13,799 nucleotides of DNA from Methanosarcinaceae archaeon (GTDB lineage: Archaea; Halobacteriota; Methanosarcinia; Methanosarcinales; Methanosarcinaceae), in the NCBI GenBank assembly GCA_017613335.1, contig JAGAEB010000002.1, forward strand, positions 1 through 13,799, given 5' to 3'. The notes beneath the pieces are model-generated. The model was given only the letters and a program-made list of their open reading frames with translations, was not told where the DNA came from and ran no database searches. Within the stretch, counting starts at the first letter, position 1. Every line of letters begins with the position of its first letter. Of the stretch, positions 1 to 6,220 are shown piece by piece. A program made the position numbers and the translations under genes.

Positions 1-749
1 GCCCGGAGCGTGCTGTCTTTGATCCTGCCGCAGACGATGGCGATCCTTATGTCTTCGGGGCGGATCCGGTGTTCTTCAGCATAGGCTGTCTTGAATTTGA
101 GGACCTGTTCGACGGCGATCGACCGGGCGTAGATCTCGATCTCGACAAGAAGCGGGCGTCCTTCCGCGTCACGGAAGACCGCATCGATGCGGCCGCCTCT
201 GACTTCGACTTCGAGGGCTTCGAACGTGAGACCTTCTTCGATGATGTCGGGAAATGTCGAGATCATCCTGGCGATATCGGCTTCTGTCAGATGGCCGCCG
301 TCTGCGTTTTCCGGATCGACGATGCCGGAAGAGCTGAGCTGTGACAGATACGGCAGGACATCGATCCTTTTTTTGTTGATCAGGTGCGGATAGACGGCAA
401 CGGGCGTTTTTTCGGATCTGCTGCTTTTAGGGGCGGTCTCATAGCAGACGAGGAAACCGGCTCTTCCGGGCTGCTTGCTCCTTGAGATCGGAAGCGGGCC
501 GCTTCCTTCTTTCGTGACGATGCCGATCGCACGTTTCCGGCTCAGGATGCGGAGCGATTCGAGCAGATCCGTCGTTTCTTTTTCAGACAGGTCTTCGATA
601 AAACAGACTTCCGACGTGATCCCGTTTTCATTGTTTTTTGATGACGATGTGATCTCTTCGAGAAGAGATACCATCTTCTGACAGTTCGCGCGGACTTCGG
701 GATAACGATACATTTCATCTTCGGAAAAAAAGAGGACCAAATGATACAT
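1..749 (-). CDS. Partial protein with a NucS/DUF91-like nuclease-fold domain
   Basis: The frame is open from an ATG at 747-749 to the left edge of the window (249 codons seen), so the C-terminus is missing. Residues 1-150 are not recognised. From about residue 168 the sequence resembles the C-terminal nuclease domain of the archaeal NucS/EndoMS (DUF91) family: an acidic 'IIEEGL' start, then GGRIDAVFRD (Asp189), then the strand LLVEIEIY (Glu203, Glu205), then a helix with AVEQVLKF, and a strand IRIAIVCGRI. Family members normally carry E-x-K at the second motif; here it reads E-I-E, so the lysine is replaced and activity is doubtful or altered. The start has no clear Shine-Dalgarno. A weak TATA-like CTTTTTAGC at 772-780 (minus strand) sits about 27 nt upstream, which fits a leaderless mRNA. 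An inverted repeat abuts the start codon. The family link is inferred from motif order only. Confidence 0.7.
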   Translation of the reverse strand, partial: MYHLVLFFSEDEMYRYPEVRANCQKMVSLLEEITSSSKNNENGITSEVCFIEDLSEKETTDLLESLRILSRKRAIGIVTKEGSGPLPISRSKQPGRAGFLVCYETAPKSSRSEKTPVAVYPHLINKKRIDVLPYLSQLSSSGIVDPENADGGHLTEADIARMISTFPDIIEEGLTFEALEVEVRGGRIDAVFRDAEGRPLLVEIEIYARSIAVEQVLKFKTAYAEEHRIRPEDIRIAIVCGRIKDSTLR

Positions 750-768
750 GACATTAACAGAGAATGTC
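750..768. promoter_or_regulatory. Inverted repeat GACATT-N7-AATGTC at the start of the NucS-like gene
   Basis: Two perfect 6-bp arms, GACATT (750-755) and AATGTC (763-768), flank a 7-nt centre. The element lies between the weak minus-strand TATA-like box (772-780) and the ATG at 749, so it would cover the transcription start. Its position and symmetry suit a repressor operator, but this is inference; a 6-bp inverted repeat can occur by chance. Confidence 0.3.
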
Positions 769-781
769 TGCTAAAAAGAGT

Positions 782-924
782 TTTTCCGAAAAGATGATCT
801 TCAGAAAAGACGGGTTTCAGAAAAGACGGTTTCCGGAAAAGACGGGTTTCAGAAAAGACGGTTTCCGGAAAAGACGGGTTTCAGAAAAGATGATCTTCAG
901 AAAAGACGGTTTCCGGAAAAGAGA
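782..924. repeat. Degenerate tandem repeat, 15-17 bp units
   Basis: About nine units follow one another with the consensus TTCnGAAAAGACGGGT. Units alternate between a TTCAG form and a TTCCGG form, giving a higher-order period of 32 bp (for example 816-847 and the next copy from 848). Two units end in GATGATC instead of GACGGGT. The unit lengths are not multiples of three and vary, so the plus-strand open frame across it (764-1069) is best read as a repeat artefact. It fills the space upstream of the NucS-like gene and downstream of the DUF2098 gene. Confidence 0.8.
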
Positions 925-939
925 TCATCGGAAATCCGG

Positions 940-957
940 CCGGCATCTTCCTGCCGG
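940..957. other. Small GC-rich hairpin
   Basis: CCGGCA (940-945) and TGCCGG (952-957) form a perfect 6-bp stem with a 6-nt loop. No T-run follows on the plus strand. It lies between the tandem repeat and the terminator of the DUF2098 gene and has no assigned role. Confidence 0.35.
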
Positions 958-978
958 AGAAGATCATGTCAGTTATGA

Positions 979-1017
979 AAAAAAGTCCCTGCGGAAAAGT
1001 TCTGCAGGGACTTTTTT
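979..1017 (-). terminator. Intrinsic-type terminator of the DUF2098 gene
   Basis: AAAAAAGTCCCTGC (979-992) pairs perfectly with GCAGGGACTTTTTT (1004-1017) around an 11-nt loop. Read on the minus strand the hairpin begins 14 nt after the stop codon of the DUF2098 gene and ends in a T-run. A-tract and T-tract make it effective in both directions. Confidence 0.8.
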
Positions 1018-1030
1018 CAGGACGGCGCGG

Positions 1031-1351
1031 TCAGCCTGCGCCGCCCGGTCCGTCGATGTTCTCGCCTGAGAAGGAGCTGACGGCTTCTTCGCGGCGTCTC
1101 AGTTTCTCCTGGATGTCTTCTTCAGCGTTCTTTCCGAAGCCGCTCTCTTTCGCCGGCGGTTTTTCATCCGTCAGTTCCAGCATCAGCGTCAGATAATACA
1201 GGTCGGTCGTGTCGAGAAGGGCCCAGACACCTTCTTCATCCCTCATGATCTCGGTCACTGTTCCGATCGTTGTCGTGTTGATGTATTTGACGACATCGCC
1301 GACTTTGATCATCTGTCCGTTGCGGTCAAATGCTTCTGTTTCGTCTTCCAT
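1031..1351 (-). CDS. DUF2098 family protein, 106 aa
   Basis: A small soluble protein of unknown function, widespread in methanogens. The core at residues 11-63 (NGQMIKVGDVVKYINTTT, then GTVTEIM, then GVWALLDTTDLYYLTLMLEL) is the DUF2098 pattern and predicts a small beta-barrel, SH3-like fold. The C-terminal 40 residues are charged and helical (EEDIQEKLRRREE), ending in a glycine-rich tail. The open frame extends 32 codons further upstream, but the ATG at 1349-1351 is preceded by GAGGTGA (1356-1362), a near-perfect archaeal Shine-Dalgarno at correct spacing, so that start is chosen. A T-rich TATA-like stretch (about 1394-1404, minus strand) overlaps the terminator of mptA. The gene lies 127 bp downstream of mptA on the same strand, probably as its own unit, and ends at a strong terminator. 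Confidence 0.85.
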   Translation of the reverse strand: MEDETEAFDRNGQMIKVGDVVKYINTTTIGTVTEIMRDEEGVWALLDTTDLYYLTLMLELTDEKPPAKESGFGKNAEEDIQEKLRRREEAVSSFSGENIDGPGGAG

Positions 1352-1395
1352 TGTGTCACCTCTTTTACATTCGGTTTTTATCGGTATCTGAAATA

Positions 1396-1418
1396 AACAT
1401 AAAAAGGCAGGAATGCCT
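1396..1418 (-). terminator. Short hairpin terminator downstream of mptA
   Basis: On the minus strand AGGCA-TTCC-TGCCT is followed directly by TTTTATG. The plus-strand arms are 1405-1409 and 1414-1418. It lies about 60 nt after the mptA stop codon and before the DUF2098 start. The stem is only 5 bp, so efficiency is uncertain, and the T-tract may double as the TATA-like element of the DUF2098 gene. Confidence 0.45.
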
Positions 1419-1445
1419 CGATGAGGACTGATTTCCGGATCCTTC

Positions 1446-1482
1446 ATCTTATGCAGTTATTGTATTGATCTTATGCAGTTAT
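1446..1482. repeat. 15-bp direct repeat spanning the mptA stop codon
   Basis: ATCTTATGCAGTTAT occurs at 1446-1460 and again at 1468-1482, a period of 22 bp. The second copy contains the TAA stop codon of mptA (1479-1481). This looks like a small tandem duplication of the gene end. Confidence 0.7.
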
Positions 1483-2432
1483 GCGTTGTTCCTGAGTTCA
1501 GCGCGGATATCGCCGAGTTCGGCGATCCTTTCGGCGAAAGCGTTGTGTCTGTGGATGCTTTCTTCGTTGATCTGTCTGATCGTCACGAACGAATCGTCGG
1601 AGAGTTCGGGGAAGCTGTCGACGATCTTTTTGGCCATCGTGCGGACGCAGTCTTCTACGAATTTCGGGTTTTTGTGGGCGTGTTCGACGACTTCGCGTTC
1701 GTCGACTCTTTTGAGGACTTCGAAGATGTCGGAGCTCATCGATTCCTCGATGACGCGGATGATCCTTTCGAGAAGAGACGCCTTGACGTCGGTCGTCCTG
1801 ACAGAGATGAGGCCTCTGCCGCGCTGGTTGTGCGTGGCCATCGGGACGTTTTCCATGAAGATGCGGATCTTTTCTTCTTCAACGCCGAGTTCCCGGAGTT
1901 TGTTTTCGGCGGTTTCTGCCATCATCGACTGGGCGCACGGGCAGGCGGTCATTCCCATGACTTCGGCGCCGACCGTTTTTCTGATCAGATGATCCTGACC
2001 GGTACCGCGCTCCGCAACGGCTTCCGAGAAGATGTTGATGAACTGTTCTCTGGAGATCCCGGTCACCGGGGATCTTCTGTCGAGGACGTATTCGCTTCTC
2101 ATGCGGACTTCCGCGCGGCCTGCATATTCATGATGCCTCAGAAGATTTTCGGCAACGAAACCGCATATATTTTCGACATCGTAAGACGTCATTTTAAACG
2201 TCTCGGTCAGCGTTTCATCGATCGCTTCCAGATTTCTGGAAAGATTGGAACCTTTCCTGTCGGCAGGCAGGTCCACAAAAATGTCAAAGACAGCCGTCAG
2301 CGTGACCGGATCCCTGTTTTCTCTTTTCAGGATCACGAGTTTTTTAACGTCCGTGACACCGACGCGTGTCAGATTGATGGGGACGGCAGGCCTGTTCGCC
2401 TGGACATCCGGAAGAATTGGACATGAGATCAT
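1479..2432 (-). CDS. mptA: GTP cyclohydrolase MptA (archaeal, type IB-like)
   Basis: MptA converts GTP to 7,8-dihydroneopterin 2',3'-cyclic phosphate, the first pterin step of tetrahydromethanopterin synthesis, and is a metal (ferrous iron) enzyme of the COG1469 family that also contains bacterial FolE2. The 317-aa length is normal for the family. Family signatures are intact: LPDVQANRPAVPINLTRVGV near the N-terminus (residues 7-26), KGSNLSRNLEAID (60-72), HHEYAGRAEV (100-109), GMTACPCAQS (160-169) and MATHNQRGRG (198-207). The ATG at 2430-2432 is preceded by GAGGT with about 7-9 nt spacing. A likely TATA box lies at 2563-2572, which would give a leader of about 110 nt. Upstream on the same strand is a COG0523 metallochaperone gene, separated by a 13-bp tandem array; this pairing recalls the bacterial COG0523-FolE2 link. 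Downstream is the DUF2098 gene. Confidence 0.95.
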   Translation of the reverse strand: MISCPILPDVQANRPAVPINLTRVGVTDVKKLVILKRENRDPVTLTAVFDIFVDLPADRKGSNLSRNLEAIDETLTETFKMTSYDVENICGFVAENLLRHHEYAGRAEVRMRSEYVLDRRSPVTGISREQFINIFSEAVAERGTGQDHLIRKTVGAEVMGMTACPCAQSMMAETAENKLRELGVEEEKIRIFMENVPMATHNQRGRGLISVRTTDVKASLLERIIRVIEESMSSDIFEVLKRVDEREVVEHAHKNPKFVEDCVRTMAKKIVDSFPELSDDSFVTIRQINEESIHRHNAFAERIAELGDIRAELRNNA

Positions 2433-2562
2433 ATCAAAAACCTCAAACTGAGAACGGAAATAAAAATGTCGATCCTGCTCTGCTCAGCTCATTCCTGCGG
2501 CAGAAAGATGACGTTTCCGAATGACAGTTCTGAAAAAATACACAGTTCATACTTTCTGATTC

Positions 2563-2572
2563 TATAAATAAT
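2563..2572 (-). promoter_or_regulatory. Candidate TATA box for mptA
   Basis: The minus strand reads ATTATTTATA here, a good archaeal TATA box. It would start transcription near 2541 and give mptA an untranslated leader of about 110 nt containing small inverted repeats such as CTGCCGCAG. It lies 114 bp from the near edge of the 13-bp array. The rest of 2433-2685 shows no credible gene. Confidence 0.4.
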
Positions 2573-2685
2573 CGGCGTTACATCAACATCCGGACGGCAC
2601 CACATTTTCACATACAGAAGCAGTATCCGTCATATTATGTGCGTTCCCGGCCGTCATGCAGATGCCGGAAGGAATTTCACACACA

Positions 2686-3023
2686 ACTGTCACACACGAC
2701 TGTCGCACACGACTGTTACACACGACTGTTACACGCGACTGTCACACATAACTGTCACACATAACTGTCACGCACAACTGTCACACGCGACTGTCACACA
2801 TAACTGTCACACATAACTGTCACACATAACTGTCACGCACAACTGTCACACGCGACTGTCACACACAACTGTCACACGCGACTGTCACACACAACTGTCA
2901 CACACAACTGTCACACACAACTGTCACACACAACTGTCACACACAACTGTCACACACGACTGTCACACACGACTGTCACACACAACTGTCACACACAACT
3001 GTCACACACAACTGTCACACATG
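2686..3023. repeat. Tandem array, 26 contiguous copies of a 13-bp unit
   Basis: Starting at 2686, ACTGT recurs every 13 bp in unbroken register up to 3011, giving 26 copies of ACTGTCACACACA or close variants (second half ending in -ACG, -ATA, -GCG or -ACA). Only the 3' half of the unit and an occasional C-to-T or A-to-G change vary; ACTGT is invariant. Similar variants lie together, as expected from slippage or unequal recombination. Copies abut without spacers, so it is not a CRISPR array. The period of 13 rotates the reading frame, and the minus strand has TGA in each unit, so it is not coding. It begins 8 bp past the stop codon of the COG0523 gene and lies upstream of mptA. Role unknown. 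Confidence 0.97.
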
Positions 3024-3032
3024 AAGTCATGT
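3019..3032 (-). other. Small palindrome at the end of the COG0523 gene
   Basis: ACATG (3019-3023), loop AAGT, CATGT (3028-3032) overlaps the stop codon region of the COG0523 gene and the last 13-bp unit. No T-run follows, so it is at best a weak terminator; there is no other terminator candidate for that gene before the array. Confidence 0.25.
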
Positions 3033-4261
3033 CAGTCATCATGATCGTGCGTGCAGTATCCGTGTTCGTGGTCGCAGTGTTCGTGTCCGCAGTGATCATG
3101 ATCGCAGTCGCCGTGACAGTCATCATCGTCGTGATGGCAGTGATGATGATGGCCGCCGATCGGTTCGTATTCAAGGCCGGATACCGCCAGGAAAAGCCCG
3201 GCGGCGCATTCAGTGATCTTCTGAAGTCTGTCTTCGGGGACGTTCGTGACGGCTGCCATGCAGATGAATTTTTCAGAGGCGCTGTCGGTTTTGTCTGAGG
3301 CGCCGGTCTTTGGGGCAGTGTCGTTTTCATTTTCTCTTTCGTTTTCATCGGGATCTTTGTTTTCTCTCGGAAGATATTCGATGCTTTGGGAACAGTCATC
3401 GGCGGATGTCCGGCTGACGCGGATGAGCGTGTCGCCGGCAGAGAGGGACGTTTTGATGTGGCCGACGAATTCTTTGTTCAGTTCTGCGGCGGACTTTGCG
3501 ATCAGGCTGATCATGCCGGAGAGAAGGGATCCTGTTTTTTCCGGATCTGTCACGCCTCTGACTTTGAAGGCGACGGCGGCGGATGACACATTTGAGAATT
3601 CGACGGAATTGACGCGTGTGCGGGCTTCGCTGACGATATCGTCTTTTTTGTTTTTCAGAGCGGATGCCGGCGCCAGAACGATGTCATAAAGACGATCGAT
3701 GTCCTGACTGTTTTCCCGGGCGGACATTCTGAAAAGATAAGCATCGGGGTTTGTTTTCCGGAGCATCTCTTCAACGCGGGCCAGCAGTTCCGGGGAGACG
3801 GCATCGGTCTTGTTGATCGCGATCAGATCGGCTTCCTGAAGCTGAGCCGACATGAAAGCCGGGACCTGACCTTTGACGGCGTGGAGGCGCGAGGCGTCTG
3901 CGATCGTCACGATCGGCGCAAAAGTCATCATGATGTTCGCTTCTGCGATCTCGTCGCGGATCTGATGCGGCAGGGCGATCCCTGTCGGCTCGATCAGAAG
4001 GATATCCGGATGATAAGTCTCCTCGATCTCCCGGATCGCTTCATGGAGACTGTATTTCAATGTACAGCAGATGCATCCGTTTGTCAGTTCGCGCGTCGCG
4101 ATACCGGATGTCCCGAGCGTTTCGCCGTCAACGCCGATCTCGCCGATCTCATTGGTGAGAACGGCCGGTCTCAGTCCTTTTGAAATGATGCAGGATGTCA
4201 GTTTAAGAATGGTCGTCGTTTTCCCGCTCCCGAGAAAACCGCCGATGATCAGAACTCTCAT
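3032..4261 (-). CDS. COG0523 (CobW/ZNG1-type) metallochaperone GTPase with His-rich tail
   Basis: A G3E-family P-loop GTPase thought to deliver a metal ion to a client enzyme. Residues counted from the chosen start: Walker A GGFLGSGKTT (7-16), switch region with NEIGEIGVDG, the COG0523 hallmark GCICC (62-66, CxCC metal site), EPTG (91-94) and the guanine-specific NKTD (150-153). A CobW C-terminal domain follows with a low-complexity Asp/Glu/Asn-rich insert around residues 300-325. The last 39 residues (371-409) hold 15 His and 6 Cys with many Asp, a metal-binding tail. An ATG four codons upstream (4271-4273) is possible, but the ATG at 4259-4261 has TGAGGC at good spacing and puts MRVLIIGG at the N-terminus, as usual in the family. 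Neighbour mptA encodes a metal-dependent cyclohydrolase and is the natural candidate client. The metal cannot be read from the sequence. Confidence 0.92.
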   Translation of the reverse strand: MRVLIIGGFLGSGKTTTILKLTSCIISKGLRPAVLTNEIGEIGVDGETLGTSGIATRELTNGCICCTLKYSLHEAIREIEETYHPDILLIEPTGIALPHQIRDEIAEANIMMTFAPIVTIADASRLHAVKGQVPAFMSAQLQEADLIAINKTDAVSPELLARVEEMLRKTNPDAYLFRMSARENSQDIDRLYDIVLAPASALKNKKDDIVSEARTRVNSVEFSNVSSAAVAFKVRGVTDPEKTGSLLSGMISLIAKSAAELNKEFVGHIKTSLSAGDTLIRVSRTSADDCSQSIEYLPRENKDPDENERENENDTAPKTGASDKTDSASEKFICMAAVTNVPEDRLQKITECAAGLFLAVSGLEYEPIGGHHHHCHHDDDDCHGDCDHDHCGHEHCDHEHGYCTHDHDD

Positions 4262-4364
4262 AATATGCCTCATGTATATTTCCGGAAAACCGCAGATCGT
4301 ACGGCAGTCTGTGCTGCTGCGCTTTTCCGGCGGTCAGTGTCAATGATGTTTCAAAAGAGTAAAC

Positions 4365-4377
4365 ATATTTAAAATAT
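4365..4377. promoter_or_regulatory. AT palindrome, candidate TATA box shared by COG0523 gene and cca
   Basis: ATATTTAAAATAT lies between the divergent COG0523 gene and cca and matches an archaeal TATA box on both strands. Transcription would start near 4396 on the plus strand, leaving about 40 nt before the cca ATG, and near 4346 on the minus strand, leaving about 85 nt before the COG0523 ATG. Both genes have a Shine-Dalgarno, in agreement with leadered mRNAs. Confidence 0.5.
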
Positions 4378-4436
4378 CCAATATCCTTATCCGACAGAAA
4401 AAGACAGAATCTGAATGATATCCATCGGTGTATTTT

Positions 4437-5927
4437 ATGAAATATCACAGATCATCAAAAGCGGCCCGGAGATCCGGCGGTTATGATCCGGATGCGCTCA
4501 TTTCATCATATGATTTAAAAGCGGATGAGGTCTCATCAGTCAAAAAGGCAGTCCTGGATGCTGTGAAACCGCATCCGGCGGAGAGAGCAAGGCTTGAAGA
4601 AGCCCGCGAACGCCTCCTGAAGGAAGTCGCAGAGGCAGCAGCCGGACTCGGCGAGACGGAAGTGTATCCGGTTCCTGTCGGATCGGCGGCGCGTTCGACG
4701 TGGCTTCGCGGAAATCACGATATCGACATATTCATTACATTTCCGGAGACGCTTTCCAAAGAAGAGCTCACCGTCCGCGGATGCGCGATCGCCGAAAAGC
4801 TTGCGGAAACGGCCGATCACCGGGAAGACCGTCATTCCGAACACCCGTACATCCACATCAGGAAATATGGTTTTGAGATCGATCTTGTGCCGTGTTTCCG
4901 CGTGCCGGATGCGTCCTGCATCAAGTCGGCCGTTGACAGGACGCCTTTCCACTGCAGGTTCATCAAAGAAAGGATCGCCGGGCGGGAAGACGATGTTCTT
5001 CTGCTCAAACAGTTCATGAAAGGCGCAGGCGTTTACGGATCGGAAGTCCGGAACAGAGGTTTTTCCGGTTATGCTTCAGAACTGCTCGTGATCTTTTACG
5101 GTTCTTTCGATGAGGTAATCAAGGCTGCCGCTCAATGGAAGCCCGGTGTTTTTATCGACATCATGGATCACGGAAACGTTTCCTTTGACGATCCGCTGGT
5201 GATGATCGATCCGACAGATCCGGGGCGCAATGTCTCCGCCGCGCTCTCGCTCGACAGATTCATGAAACTGGCGGATCATGCCCGCGCGTTTATCCGCCGC
5301 CCGGACGTGTCGTTCTTCTTCAGAGAAAAAACGCTTCCGTATTCTGATGAAGAGATCCTGTCCGTCTTTGAAAAACGCGGCACATATTTTACAGCGATCC
5401 GTTTCCGGTCTCCGAAGAAAGCGGACGATACGCTTTATCCCCAGCTTTTCAGGATGGAAAATTCCGTCAGGGAAACGCTTGAAAACAATGATTTCAAAGT
5501 CATCAGGACGCTTTCATATGGTGATGACGAAGAGTGCGTCATCCTGATCGAGCTTCTCTCCGGCCTTCTGCCGCCCGTCCGCGTCAAAGACGGACCGCCC
5601 GTTTCCGCTCATCCGAACAGTGACGCCTTCCGCGAAAAATACGTCGCCGCCGGCGACACTTATTCGATCTTTATCAGGAACGGATGCTACATCGCAGAGA
5701 TCCCGAGACGTTACAGGACGCCTGAAAGCGTGATCCGTGACAAGACAGGAACGGAGATCGCTCTCGGAAAACACATCAGGGAAGCGCTGTCGGACGGCTG
5801 GGATATCCTTTCAGGCGAAGAGATACTGAAGATCGGATCCGAAGGATTCCGCACGGCGCTGCGGGAAACAATGGAAAGGACGCTTCCGGAGCGATCCTGT
5901 GCCGGGTCAGAAATCATTATCGGCTGA
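4437..5927 (+). CDS. cca: CCA-adding enzyme (tRNA nucleotidyltransferase), archaeal class I
   Basis: Adds or repairs the 3'-terminal CCA of tRNA using CTP and ATP without a nucleic acid template. The nucleotidyltransferase signature is clear: VGSAARSTWLRGN followed by HDIDIFITFP with Asp95 and Asp97 as metal ligands, and the third acidic residue Asp149 in FEIDLVPCF. Further archaeal CCA blocks are IKSAVDRTPFH (162-172), RNRGFSGYASELLV (205-218), DPTDPGRNVSAALSLD and DDTLYPQLFRME. At 496 aa it is somewhat longer than typical members, mostly from about 25 extra basic, low-similarity residues at the N-terminus. A GTG at 4428 would add three residues, but GGTG at 4427-4430 sits at Shine-Dalgarno distance from the ATG at 4437, which is preferred. 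It is transcribed divergently from the COG0523 gene; no strong terminator is visible downstream. Confidence 0.95.
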   Translation: MKYHRSSKAARRSGGYDPDALISSYDLKADEVSSVKKAVLDAVKPHPAERARLEEARERLLKEVAEAAAGLGETEVYPVPVGSAARSTWLRGNHDIDIFITFPETLSKEELTVRGCAIAEKLAETADHREDRHSEHPYIHIRKYGFEIDLVPCFRVPDASCIKSAVDRTPFHCRFIKERIAGREDDVLLLKQFMKGAGVYGSEVRNRGFSGYASELLVIFYGSFDEVIKAAAQWKPGVFIDIMDHGNVSFDDPLVMIDPTDPGRNVSAALSLDRFMKLADHARAFIRRPDVSFFFREKTLPYSDEEILSVFEKRGTYFTAIRFRSPKKADDTLYPQLFRMENSVRETLENNDFKVIRTLSYGDDEECVILIELLSGLLPPVRVKDGPPVSAHPNSDAFREKYVAAGDTYSIFIRNGCYIAEIPRRYRTPESVIRDKTGTEIALGKHIREALSDGWDILSGEEILKIGSEGFRTALRETMERTLPERSCAGSEIIIG

Positions 5928-6006
5928 GTCGGATTTTTCTGAATGTCTTCCGATAAAATATTTATAGATTGATTCAGAGAGACATATTCTGCGGGTCATA
6001 GCCTGA

Positions 6007-6150
6007 AAAATCATATCCGGGAAAAACATATCCCGGAAAATCATACCCCCGGAAAAAACATACCCCCGAAAAAACATATTCCGGGAAATCATTTCCTGAA
6101 AATCGTATTTCCGGGAACCATATCCTGTAAAATATATACCGTGAATGATA
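6007..6150. repeat. Degenerate A-rich repeats, 14-18 bp units
   Basis: About nine imperfect units of the form YCATAYYCCGGRAAAA follow one another in the gap between cca and the TPR gene. Unit length and the number of C and A residues vary, giving strings such as CATACCCCCGGAAAAAA. The minus-strand open frame over it (5907-6167) contains repeated IFRDMFF-like residues and is taken as an artefact. The rest of 5928-6006 holds only a weak TCGGA/TCCGA hairpin and AT-rich DNA. Confidence 0.6.
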
Positions 6151-6165
6151 TCATTCCTGAGGGAC

Positions 6166-6173
6166 ATTTAAAT
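6166..6173 (+). promoter_or_regulatory. Candidate TATA box of the TPR gene
   Basis: ATTTAAAT (6166-6173) followed by AAAAG would place the transcription start near 6197, about 24 nt before the ATG at 6221. An alternative TATA-like AAAATATATA lies at about 6129-6138 and would give a longer leader containing AGGAG (6192-6196). Confidence 0.45.
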
Positions 6174-6220
6174 AAAAGTAAAGTGTGTTTCAGGAGAAAA
6201 CAGACCGAGTGACTGAGATT

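Noticed and set aside
764..1069. Plus-strand gene coding a Lys/Arg/Phe-rich repeat protein
   Set aside because: It is the translation of the degenerate repeat and then runs over a terminator and the DUF2098 gene; no ribosome binding site.
1473..2426. Long plus-strand open frame opposite mptA
   Set aside because: Mirror frame of a well conserved gene; the product is Asp/Phe/Arg-rich nonsense with no family signature.
2686..3023. CRISPR array
   Set aside because: The 13-bp units abut one another with no spacers and there are no cas genes; the same holds for the arrays at 8449 and 13559.
5907..6167. Minus-strand 86-aa frame with repeated IFRDMFF-like residues
   Set aside because: It is the translation of the A-rich degenerate repeats with variable unit length and overlaps the end of cca.
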